Part shown: piece by piece, positions 1 to 5,615 of the stretch
Layout of the letters: every line of letters starts with the position of its first letter
How positions within the stretch are numbered: the stretch's first letter is position 1
NCBI GenBank assembly: GCA_023544495.1
Contig: JAMJFV010000119.1
Span: 1 to 6,038, forward strand
Direction: 5' to 3'
Length of the DNA stretch: 6,038 nt
From: ANME-2 cluster archaeon
Lineage (GTDB): Archaea; Halobacteriota; Methanosarcinia; Methanosarcinales; Methanocomedenaceae
Notes under the pieces: model-generated
Seen by the model: the letters and a program-made list of their open reading frames with translations, nothing else
Databases searched by the model: none
What the model was told of the DNA's origin: nothing
Made by a program: the position numbers and the translations under genes

Positions 1-954
1 CTTGCATCCAGGGCCCTGTGGCAGCTCAGGATTAAAAAAAGACCTTTCGTCCTATCCCACGGTATCAATGCAAGGTGCAACATGCATTGTGATTTTTGTG
101 AATATTGGAAAGAAAAAAAGGACGAAATGGAGACCGGGGATATCCTCCGCATGCTGGATGAGGCAAAACGTTTTGGCATCAAATATTACAATGCCTGGAC
201 CGTAGAACCGTTACTGAGGGACGAACTACCCGTTATCATGGCATATGCCCGCAAGCTGGGAATGATAACGTCTATGATTACAAATGGTAAACTGCTCAGG
301 GAGCGGGCACATGAACTGGATGTTGTGGATTACCTGTCAGTATCAGTTGACGGGATAGATTCTTATAACGACATCAGGGGCATGGATCTCAATGACCTTA
401 TAACAGGTATCGAAGCGGCTAATGAGGGGCGAAGGAATCCTATTCTGATGAACTGCGTCATCTCAGGACAAAACCTGGACGATATAGAGCCATTGATACA
501 CCTGGCCAGGGATATGGGAGTATGGATAGCCTTTGAGCCGCTGCACCACTCAGGTGGCATCGGGCAGGATGTGTGGGACAGGATAGGGATACAGGATACT
601 GCTCACTATGAGCAGGCAGTGGATAGTATAATCAGGCTTAAAAAAGAAGGATATCCCATTATCAATTCCCTGACATACCTGAGAATGGTGCGGGACCGTA
701 TTATGGATTTCACCTGTCATGCCGCCGATATTATCCTCAACGTCACATCAGATGGCTGCATAGAACACTGCCGGGTACAAAAAGAACGACTTGGTCATGC
801 ACGCGATGGACTGAAAAATGTATGGGAGTCCTCAAAGGAAAAACGTGCCAGGACAGCGCGGAAGTGTGATGGATGTCTGTTCTTTGGATACGTGGAAGGA
901 AGCCTCCTGTTTGATTTTAAGCCTGAGGTAATGGCACATTATGAATGGATTTAA
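1..954 (+). CDS. Radical SAM enzyme with SPASM/twitch-like C-terminus (5'-truncated by window edge)
   Basis: The frame is open from base 1 with no usable start. The only early Met codon (82-84) sits inside the cluster motif, so the gene begins upstream. The 317 visible residues hold a radical SAM CxxxCxxC motif (C26, C30, C33, sequence CNMHCDFC), which binds the 4Fe-4S cluster that cleaves S-adenosylmethionine. Core strands follow: an EPLL segment (around residue 69), TNGKLL (95-99) and SVDG (115-118). The C-terminus has five cysteines (C239, C253, C257, C289, C292) arranged as C-x13-C-x3-C then C-x2-C, with the DGC...C and NVWESS context typical of SPASM/twitch domains that hold an auxiliary Fe-S cluster. 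This places it in the MoaA/PqqE-like COG0535 group. The usual GGE glycines before EPLL are replaced by AWTVEPLL. No B12-binding domain is visible. The substrate is unknown. It is probably cytosolic, and an 84-nt gap with its own promoter separates it from the next gene. Confidence 0.88.
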   Translation, partial: LASRALWQLRIKKRPFVLSHGINARCNMHCDFCEYWKEKKDEMETGDILRMLDEAKRFGIKYYNAWTVEPLLRDELPVIMAYARKLGMITSMITNGKLLRERAHELDVVDYLSVSVDGIDSYNDIRGMDLNDLITGIEAANEGRRNPILMNCVISGQNLDDIEPLIHLARDMGVWIAFEPLHHSGGIGQDVWDRIGIQDTAHYEQAVDSIIRLKKEGYPIINSLTYLRMVRDRIMDFTCHAADIILNVTSDGCIEHCRVQKERLGHARDGLKNVWESSKEKRARTARKCDGCLFFGYVEGSLLFDFKPEVMAHYEWI

Positions 955-959
955 GAATA

Positions 960-1001
960 ATTGATTTGACATTGATATTAAATAATTAAATTAATATTGA
1001 T
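960..1001. repeat. Three ATTGAT motifs in the promoter region of the HTH-ACT gene
   Basis: ATTGAT occurs at 960-965, 971-976 and 996-1001. The last two extend to ATTGATATT. The spacings are 11 and 25 nt, and the copies flank the TATA-like box at 977-984. They could be an operator for a regulator, perhaps the adjacent HTH-ACT protein itself. The region is very AT-rich, so chance recurrence is a real alternative. Confidence 0.3.
977..984 (+). promoter_or_regulatory. TATA-like box of the HTH-ACT gene
   Basis: ATTAAATA differs by one base from the archaeal consensus TTTAAATA. Transcription starting about 25 nt downstream would begin near 1005 and give a leader of about 30 nt that still includes the Shine-Dalgarno site at 1026-1030. 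A second AT-rich match around 1007-1014 would start transcription too close to the ATG and lose that site. Confidence 0.45.
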
Positions 1002-1025
1002 ATTTATTATAAAAAATTTATTTTC

Positions 1026-1030
1026 AGGTG
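1026..1030 (+). promoter_or_regulatory. Shine-Dalgarno site selecting the ATG at 1039
   Basis: AGGTG lies 8 nt before the ATG at 1039 and matches the archaeal anti-Shine-Dalgarno sequence (GGAGGTG). It supports this start over the in-frame upstream codon at 997, which lies within the promoter AT-tract. Confidence 0.65.
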
Positions 1031-1038
1031 TTGAATCC

Positions 1039-1542
1039 ATGTGGAGCAAAATACTGGACAACTTTAAAAAACATCCCGCACAGGAGAAGGTCATCAAGCT
1101 CCTGCTTGAGCGCGGTTTCCAGGTCAATGAACAGGGTCGGGTAGTATCGGGAAACATCGAGATACCTCATACCCAGGTGGGCAGGGAGATCGATGTGGAC
1201 CGGCGTGTCGTTGACTCCACGTGCGAAGTGATACTGGATGACAGGACCCTGAGCAGCATTTTCCGCAATATCCATACCATACCTTTCCTGAAGGATGTGG
1301 CTCCCGAATTGGGTCTGGGGGTCCTGATCATAACACCGGGGGATGCATCGAGGACAGGTATTTTGGGCAGTGTGGCGACCGCAGTGGCACAGCGGGGTCT
1401 GAGTATCAGGCAGGCAGTGACAGATGACCCTTATTTGACTGAAAATCCACAGCTGACAATAATCACCGATAGGAAAATACCTGGCGACCTTGTCGATGAA
1501 TTGATGAAATTGCCTGGTGTAAAAAGCGTAGCAGTATTTTAA
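1039..1542 (+). CDS. HTH-ACT domain regulator, COG2150-like (predicted regulator of amino acid metabolism)
   Basis: This 167-residue protein has two parts. Residues about 14-64 form a helix-turn-helix-like segment; the stretch HTQVGREIDVDRRVVDST (44-61) resembles a recognition-helix region. Residues about 92-167 form an ACT domain, with a glycine-containing turn followed by a helix (GILGSVATAVAQRG, 107-120) and a final beta strand ending VKSVAVF. ACT domains bind small ligands, typically amino acids, usually at a dimer interface. The combination matches the archaeal COG2150 family, annotated as predicted regulators of amino acid metabolism; the family is recognised from memory. The start at 1039 is chosen for its AGGTG site, and an upstream GTG- or ATT-type start would extend into the promoter. 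The gene has its own promoter and ends 24 bp from the convergent stop of the beta-helix gene. Its ligand and regulon cannot be read from this window. Confidence 0.85.
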   Translation: MWSKILDNFKKHPAQEKVIKLLLERGFQVNEQGRVVSGNIEIPHTQVGREIDVDRRVVDSTCEVILDDRTLSSIFRNIHTIPFLKDVAPELGLGVLIITPGDASRTGILGSVATAVAQRGLSIRQAVTDDPYLTENPQLTIITDRKIPGDLVDELMKLPGVKSVAVF

Positions 1543-1550
1543 AACCTTTT
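1537..1550. terminator. Possible shared oligo-T terminator between convergent genes
   Basis: TTTTAAAACCTTTT overlaps the stop of the HTH-ACT gene. It supplies a T-run on the + strand (1547-1550) and, read on the - strand, T-runs for the convergent gene ending at 1567. Archaeal termination commonly uses short oligo-T tracts. No strong hairpin is present, and the call rests only on position and composition. Confidence 0.35.
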
Positions 1551-1566
1551 ATCGATAGCTGAATAG

Positions 1567-2904
1567 TCACTTATCAACTATTTTGGATGCTTTTTTCTTA
1601 GCAACAGTCTTCTTTGTGGTACTATCTTTCGTGGCAGTTTTGCCAGTTGTTGCTTTCTTTTTTGTAGTAATCTTCTTGCCCTTTGTATTACCGACAGACG
1701 CTTTTTTACTTTTAGCGGCAGTTTTTGTTCCGGTCGTCTTTTTACCAGAATGGTCCTTTTCAGGAACATTTTTCTTTGCGGCAATTTCTGTATCAGGCTC
1801 TGCATCTTTAGCTGCTGTCTTTATATCTGCAACCTTCTTATCAGTGATGGCTTTCCGGATTTTGGTCTTACCTTCGGCAGCCTTTGTCCCGGTCGTGCCC
1901 ACTGTTGTGGTTTTTGGTTTTGCAGCAGTCATCTTTTCAGCAGCTGAGAACCGGATGGCTGTATTCATCCTCTTTTCCGGGATTTCAAATGGCTCCTCAA
2001 TTGCTTTCTTTTCAGCGGCTGGCTGTGGTACCATATCCAGTATACCACCAATTCTCGGTTCTATCTCTATTTCGAACCTGGTAATGGTCACACCGCCCGG
2101 GGCACGCATTGGACCGTCCACTTTTGCATCCTCGTGTACAGTTACCACGCCACCGTTGATCTCACCAAGGATGTGGGTGCCTTTACCTACGCGTACATTA
2201 CCCCTGGTAACCAGGTTCCCATGAATGGTATTCCCTTCTCCGATAACGATATCATCCATGGTCTTAATGCTGCCGAACAACGTATTACTGTTTCCCATGA
2301 CCAGTGATGCCGCCCTGATATTTCCCATCAACCGGCATCCACTACCGATAGAAGCCCTGTCAGGCACCCTGATGGTTTCCATGTCCACCTTTGAACCGCT
2401 GGGGATGATCAGAAGTTTCCCCTCATACATGTCATCATCGTCGTCACTGAAAAGTTCGCTCAGGGCTTTTTCCACTTCTTCGCCCTTGCCCAATCTCAGC
2501 ATTTCGGTAAGATAAAGATAAATGTATATGATAACAGGAATGGGATTCCGGACCACGATCCAGCCTTTTGCCTCAAACCCCCCACCGATCTTCACATCCT
2601 TGCCTATATCAAGGTCTCCGCCCACAACCAGTCTTCCGGCAATGTCAACAAATTCGCCGATAAAGGCCTGGTTCCTGGTCCTTACATCACCACCAACATG
2701 GGACCACATATCTATACGTATCTCTTGCGCCCCTATCACATTACCATCGATACGTACCCTTTCACCTGCGATCACCGAATCCGCAATTATACCAAAACCT
2801 ATGTCAGAATAGTTGCCTACTATGGCTCCACCATCCACCACAATGGAACGCTCTTCCATTTTGGTGTTATCAGGTATTGTGAACGTTTTTAACAGTTCTT
2901 CCAT
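1567..2904 (-). CDS. Bactofilin-like (polymer-forming) beta-helix protein with hydrophobic insert and lysine-rich tail
   Basis: This 445-residue protein has four regions. Residues about 20-113 and 160-275 are runs of short glycine/valine/isoleucine-rich strands (e.g. GNVIGAQEIRID, GGDLDIGKDVKIGGG, IVIGEGNTIHGNL), the pattern of bactofilins and other left- or right-handed beta-helices (COG1664-like). Between them, residues 114-132 are strongly hydrophobic (NPIPVIIYIYLYL core), followed by a charged helix and an Asp-5 run (154-158); this may be a membrane-dipping hairpin. Residues about 324-445 are a disordered, repetitive tail with about 35 lysines in 122 residues plus many Thr and Ala (KKTTGTK, TTKKKATT), resembling bacterial histone-H1-like tails. 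There is no signal peptide, so the protein is probably cytoplasmic and at the membrane face. ATG at 2904 is preferred (GGAG 9 nt upstream); a GTG one codon earlier (2907) is equally readable. The function is unknown; a self-assembling scaffold is inferred from the fold. Confidence 0.8.
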   Translation of the reverse strand: MEELLKTFTIPDNTKMEERSIVVDGGAIVGNYSDIGFGIIADSVIAGERVRIDGNVIGAQEIRIDMWSHVGGDVRTRNQAFIGEFVDIAGRLVVGGDLDIGKDVKIGGGFEAKGWIVVRNPIPVIIYIYLYLTEMLRLGKGEEVEKALSELFSDDDDDMYEGKLLIIPSGSKVDMETIRVPDRASIGSGCRLMGNIRAASLVMGNSNTLFGSIKTMDDIVIGEGNTIHGNLVTRGNVRVGKGTHILGEINGGVVTVHEDAKVDGPMRAPGGVTITRFEIEIEPRIGGILDMVPQPAAEKKAIEEPFEIPEKRMNTAIRFSAAEKMTAAKPKTTTVGTTGTKAAEGKTKIRKAITDKKVADIKTAAKDAEPDTEIAAKKNVPEKDHSGKKTTGTKTAAKSKKASVGNTKGKKITTKKKATTGKTATKDSTTKKTVAKKKASKIVDK

Positions 2905-2913
2905 CACGTTTTG

Positions 2914-2917
2914 CTCC
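2914..2917 (-). promoter_or_regulatory. Shine-Dalgarno site of the beta-helix gene
   Basis: On the minus strand GGAG lies 9 nt before the ATG (2904) and 6 nt before the adjacent in-frame GTG (2907). It supports initiation here but does not separate the two starts, which differ by one residue. Confidence 0.55.
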
Positions 2918-2948
2918 GAAATAATTTGAGGTATTTAGTATTCGGAGA

Positions 2949-2956
2949 ATATAAAG
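2949..2956 (-). promoter_or_regulatory. TATA-like box of the beta-helix gene
   Basis: Read on the minus strand, CTTTATAT matches the archaeal consensus TTTATATA closely, and an A-rich stretch (CAAAACA) just upstream fits a BRE. Transcription would start near 2927 and leave a leader of about 23 nt containing the GGAG site. Confidence 0.55.
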
Positions 2957-2980
2957 TGTTTTGCTTTTGTTTCTCGAATC

Positions 2981-2988
2981 TTTTATCT
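2981..2988 (+). promoter_or_regulatory. TATA-like box of the CooT-like gene
   Basis: TTTTATCT lies about 35 nt before the ATG at 3020. A start about 25 nt downstream would leave a leader of only about 10 nt, which agrees with the lack of any Shine-Dalgarno match before this gene (CTGATTATT precedes the ATG). Leaderless or near-leaderless translation is inferred. Confidence 0.4.
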
Positions 2989-3019
2989 ACATTCCAGTCC
3001 AATCTATATTCTGATTATT

Positions 3020-3211
3020 ATGTGTGAATTAAATGCCATGCTGGTTGACGGGACAGATAAGAAATTATTGATGGAGGATGTAGTACGGTTAGTTGTCAAC
3101 AATGAGGATATAACAATGACCGGGATGTTGGGCAATACAAAGAATGTTAAGGGGAAAATACTGCGCATAGACATTACTAAACAGGAAGCTCTGATACAGA
3201 AAATCGATTAG
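3020..3211 (+). CDS. cooT: CooT-family small nickel-binding protein
   Basis: This 63-residue protein starts MCELNAMLV, with Cys at position 2. It continues with short alternating strands (VVRLVVNNEDITMTGMLG, KNVKGKILRIDI) of a small beta-barrel-like fold. Length, the MC(E) start, the VVxLVVN segment and the KGKILxID segment fit the CooT family (Pfam PF10133 by memory). In Rhodospirillum rubrum CooT binds Ni(II) through Cys2 and is linked to nickel insertion into carbon monoxide dehydrogenase. Archaeal homologues are widespread and mostly uncharacterised. No CODH or hydrogenase gene is visible here, so nickel delivery is a family-based inference. The gene is divergent from the beta-helix gene, and gap follows 61 nt downstream behind its own TATA-like box. 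No Shine-Dalgarno site precedes the ATG, which suggests a leaderless mRNA. Confidence 0.75.
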   Translation: MCELNAMLVDGTDKKLLMEDVVRLVVNNEDITMTGMLGNTKNVKGKILRIDITKQEALIQKID

Positions 3212-3217
3212 GTTATG

Positions 3218-3225
3218 TTATATTA
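3218..3225 (+). promoter_or_regulatory. TATA-like box of gap
   Basis: TTATATTA lies about 50 nt before the gap ATG. A start about 25 nt downstream gives a leader of roughly 27 nt that retains the GAGGGAG site. Co-transcription from the CooT-like gene is also possible, as the gap between them is only 61 nt. Confidence 0.4.
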
Positions 3226-3260
3226 AGGAACTCTGATAAATAGTGGTCATAACTTCAATT

Positions 3261-3267
3261 GAGGGAG
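3261..3267 (+). promoter_or_regulatory. Shine-Dalgarno site selecting the gap ATG at 3273
   Basis: GAGGGAG is 5 nt before the ATG at 3273. An in-frame GTG at 3243 would add ten residues (ending in EGVK) that archaeal GAPDHs lack, so the downstream ATG is the start. Confidence 0.75.
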
Positions 3268-3272
3268 TAAAG

Positions 3273-4295
3273 ATGTCTACAGCAAAGATTGCAATAAATG
3301 GGTATGGAACGATTGGAAAACGTGTGGCAGATGCGGTTGCTGCACAGGATGATATGGAGATTACCGGAGTTGTAAAAACCAGTCCAAGTTTTGAGGCGAA
3401 ACTGGCAATCGACCGTGGATTTAACCTGTATGCAGCCTCTTCTGACAAGATTGACAGCTTTAAGAAGGCCGGGCTTGAGATCTCAGGTACCCTTGATGAC
3501 CTGCTGGCAGGTTCGGACCTGGTGGTAGATTGCACACCCGGGGGTGTGGGAGCCGCCTATAAGGAACTGTACCAGAAACACGGGATAAAGGCCATCTGGC
3601 AGGGCGGGGAGGACCATGAAGTCGCAGGATTCAGTTTCAATTCAGAGGCAAATTATCCTGATGCCATTGGCCGCGATCATACCAGGGTGGTCAGCTGCAA
3701 TACTACCGGGCTTACCAGGGCACTGTATCCCCTTGACCAGGCCTTTGGCATAAAGAAATCCAGGATCACCCTGATGCGAAGGGCGGCAGACCCCGGCAAT
3801 ATCAAGAGCGGCCCGATCAATGCCATTGTGCCCAATCCCATCAGTTTACCCAGCCATCACGGACCTGATGTGAATTCCATTTTGCCCCATCTTCAGATCG
3901 CTACCGTGGCTGTGAAACTGTCAACCACTATCATGCATTTCCATGCACTCAACGTAGAATTGAACAGGGATTTTGAACCACAGGATATCATTGACCTGTA
4001 TGCTTCCCGGCCACGTATCAGGTTCGTATCAGGTGCGGATAAGATCACAAGCACGGCAGAGGTCATGGAACTGGCTAGGGACCTTGGCAGAAGCCGAAGT
4101 GACATGTTCGAGAATGTGATATGGAAGGACAGTATCAGCAAGTACCAGGGTGAGCTGTACTTCTTCCAGGCCATTCACCAGGAATCAGATGTGGTACCCG
4201 AGAACGTGGATGCTATCCGGGCTATGTGCGAACTTGAATCAGACGGTGCAAAATCCATCGCAAAGACCAATAAGACCATGGGAATAGGCAAATAA
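3273..4295 (+). CDS. gap: Archaeal-type glyceraldehyde-3-phosphate dehydrogenase (phosphorylating)
   Basis: This 340-residue enzyme reversibly oxidises glyceraldehyde 3-phosphate, with phosphate and NAD(P)+, to 1,3-bisphosphoglycerate in the cytosol. In a methanogen-like cell it would serve mainly gluconeogenesis. The N-terminal Rossmann domain shows GYGTIG (10-15). The catalytic Cys is C142 in the SCNTTG motif, and H222 in the TTIMHFH segment corresponds to the family's catalytic histidine (C139/H219 in Sulfolobus numbering, from memory). Other archaeal hallmarks are KTSP (35-38), WQGGEDHE (109-116) and RRAADPGNIKSGPIN (169-183). The length is normal for the archaeal class, which is only distantly related to bacterial GapA. 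No lesion is seen. It has its own Shine-Dalgarno site and a TATA-like box downstream of the CooT-like gene. Confidence 0.96.
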   Translation: MSTAKIAINGYGTIGKRVADAVAAQDDMEITGVVKTSPSFEAKLAIDRGFNLYAASSDKIDSFKKAGLEISGTLDDLLAGSDLVVDCTPGGVGAAYKELYQKHGIKAIWQGGEDHEVAGFSFNSEANYPDAIGRDHTRVVSCNTTGLTRALYPLDQAFGIKKSRITLMRRAADPGNIKSGPINAIVPNPISLPSHHGPDVNSILPHLQIATVAVKLSTTIMHFHALNVELNRDFEPQDIIDLYASRPRIRFVSGADKITSTAEVMELARDLGRSRSDMFENVIWKDSISKYQGELYFFQAIHQESDVVPENVDAIRAMCELESDGAKSIAKTNKTMGIGK

Positions 4296-4534
4296 GCCTG
4301 TTCCTTACATTTTCTCGTATATCAACAAGATACAATAATAAAATCCAGTTATACAGCGAATAGACCATGTGCAGATACGACGACAAATCTGTGTAAATCC
4401 GTGAAATCCGTGTCGATATATATTTTCAGACACAGATTAATAATGATTAACATTGATTTTACCTAAAGTCAGTATCAACAAAATAACTGATTTTGGAACA
4501 GTGCAATAACATTTCATACACAATAACCGGGCGA
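4296..4534. other. Non-coding spacer between gap and sua5
   Basis: This 239-nt spacer has no credible ORF. The first part is AT-rich with a short T-run (TTTT near 4312) that may end gap transcription. The centre holds the mirrored decamer repeat array (4385-4459). The last part must hold the sua5 promoter, but no single TATA-like box stands out; TTAATAAT at 4437-4444, inside the array, is the best match. Confidence 0.6.
4385..4459. repeat. Mirrored array of about 10-nt AATCYGTGT-type repeat units
   Basis: The left arm (4385-4413) has three tandem units: AAATCTGTGT, AAATCCGTG and AAATCCGTGT. A 16-nt AT-rich centre follows. The right arm (4430-4459) carries the same unit inverted: ACACAGATTA, then two decayed units (ATAATGATTA, ACATTGATTT). 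AATCTGTGT at 4386-4394 pairs perfectly with ACACAGATT at 4430-4438, and AATCCGTGTC at 4405-4414 pairs 9 of 10 with GACACAGATT at 4429-4438 around a 14-nt loop. Similar AATCCGTGT/AATCTGTGT strings recur in intergenic regions of many prokaryotic genomes (from memory, unchecked), so this is probably a copy of a dispersed repeat. Confidence 0.65.
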
Positions 4535-5599
4535 ATGGACAGCACAACACGCATTTTCCAGATCGAAGGCGGCAATTTTGATGAAATTATCAGTGAAGCT
4601 GCCCGTATCATAAAACAGGGCGGTACCGTGGCATTCCCCACCGAGACCGTATATGGCCTGGGCGCAGATGCATTGAATTCCGAAGCAGTCAGGAAGATAT
4701 TCCAGGCAAAAGGGCGCCCGCAGGATAATCCCCTGATAGTACACATTACAGATACAGAGCAACTGGATATGCTCGCAAGGGATGTATCTGACAGCGCCCA
4801 CAAGCTGATGGACGCATTCTGGCCCGGGCCCCTGACCCTTATTTTCAGGCGCAGGGACATTGTGCCTGACGTTACCACCTGCGGTCTGGACACCGTGGCG
4901 GTCAGGATGCCTGATGATCCCGTGGCAATGGCATTGATTGAACAGGCTGGCACACCTATTGCCGCACCCAGCGCTAATATATCCGGCAGGCCCAGTCCCA
5001 CCACTGCTGAGCATGTGAGAGCCGACCTTTCTGGCAGGATAGACGCGGTCATCGACGGGGGGCCTGTTCGCGTGGGAGTCGAATCCACGGTGCTGGACAT
5101 GACTCCTGACATTCCCGTGCTGCTTAGACCGGGCGAGGTAAGCGTGGAGCAAATAAGGGAATGTGTGGGTGAGGTGCGTATAGGTTATACTGAACACCGG
5201 GCTGGCGCAGGAGAAATTGTAAGGTCGCCCGGCCTGAAATATACCCATTATTCACCACAGACGAGACTGGTGCTGGTCAAAGGGAACAGCCAGGCTGTCG
5301 TGGACAGGATAGATGAACTGGCCAGGGAATACAGGGCGAAGAATTTCCGGGTAGGGTTGCTGGTAACGGATGAGACCGCCGAGCATGTGTCGGCAGATGA
5401 GGTTTTCCTGCTGGGGAGCAGGTACAATGCTTCTGCAATTGCCAGTAATCTGTTCGCTGGTTTGCGGTATTTGGACCAGAAAGACCTTGATATTATTATT
5501 GCTGACGGCTGGATAGAACAGGATGGTGTGGGTGTGGCAGTGAAGAACAGGTTGAACAAGGCTGCCGGTGAATCGGTGGAAACCGGAAAAACCGGGTAA
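4535..5599 (+). CDS. sua5: Threonylcarbamoyl-AMP synthase, two-domain Sua5 type
   Basis: This 354-residue cytosolic enzyme makes L-threonylcarbamoyl-AMP from threonine, bicarbonate and ATP. This is the first step of t6A37 formation on ANN-decoding tRNAs; the KEOPS complex then transfers the group. The YrdC domain (about 15-205) shows PTETVYGLG (35-43), the KxR motif in KGRP (59-62) and the SxN motif in APSANISG (144-151). A conserved linker, SPGLKYTHYSP (231-241), leads to the Rossmann-like Sua5 domain (about 246-345). This is the long Sua5 form rather than the short YrdC/TsaC form, and its length is normal. The ATG at 4535 places the YrdC core at the usual distance; the in-frame TTG at 4493 would add 14 unconserved residues. 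The Shine-Dalgarno site is weak (only GGGCG nearby). The last ten residues (GESVETGKTG) are probably a disordered end. A U32-family gene follows 16 nt downstream. Confidence 0.95.
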   Translation: MDSTTRIFQIEGGNFDEIISEAARIIKQGGTVAFPTETVYGLGADALNSEAVRKIFQAKGRPQDNPLIVHITDTEQLDMLARDVSDSAHKLMDAFWPGPLTLIFRRRDIVPDVTTCGLDTVAVRMPDDPVAMALIEQAGTPIAAPSANISGRPSPTTAEHVRADLSGRIDAVIDGGPVRVGVESTVLDMTPDIPVLLRPGEVSVEQIRECVGEVRIGYTEHRAGAGEIVRSPGLKYTHYSPQTRLVLVKGNSQAVVDRIDELAREYRAKNFRVGLLVTDETAEHVSADEVFLLGSRYNASAIASNLFAGLRYLDQKDLDIIIADGWIEQDGVGVAVKNRLNKAAGESVETGKTG

Positions 5600-5615
5600 T
5601 GAGGAAAGTCTGATC

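Noticed and set aside
2..205. Small + strand ORF at the left edge
   Set aside because: It is out of frame with the radical SAM gene, whose CxxxCxxC motif and long open frame cover the same bases.
1578..1805. Possible programmed -1 frameshift in the tail, where an A-rich run (AAGAAAAAAG on the minus strand) meets another open, Arg/Lys-rich frame
   Set aside because: The alternative frame is basic only because the DNA is A-rich. No stem-loop or pseudoknot is evident downstream, and the normal frame runs to a clean TGA.
1583..2224. Open + strand frame of 213 codons giving a very hydrophobic, membrane-like protein
   Set aside because: It is the antisense of the lysine-rich tail: Lys codons (AAA/AAG) read backwards as Phe/Leu codons (TTT/CTT). 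It has no ribosome binding site or conserved features, and the opposite-strand beta-helix gene explains it.
3243..3272. Earlier GTG start for gap, adding ten residues
   Set aside because: The Shine-Dalgarno site GAGGGAG lies inside this extension and points to the ATG at 3273, where archaeal GAPDHs normally begin.
4459..5248. Two long minus-strand open frames opposite sua5
   Set aside because: sua5 is unmistakable on the + strand with all motifs intact. The minus frames show no domain, start context or promoter and are codon-bias shadows.
5600..5614. ATG directly after the sua5 stop that opens a four-codon mini-ORF before the U32 gene
   Set aside because: It is too short to be meaningful. 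Its bases form the GAGG site for the ATG at 5616, and nothing suggests a leader peptide.
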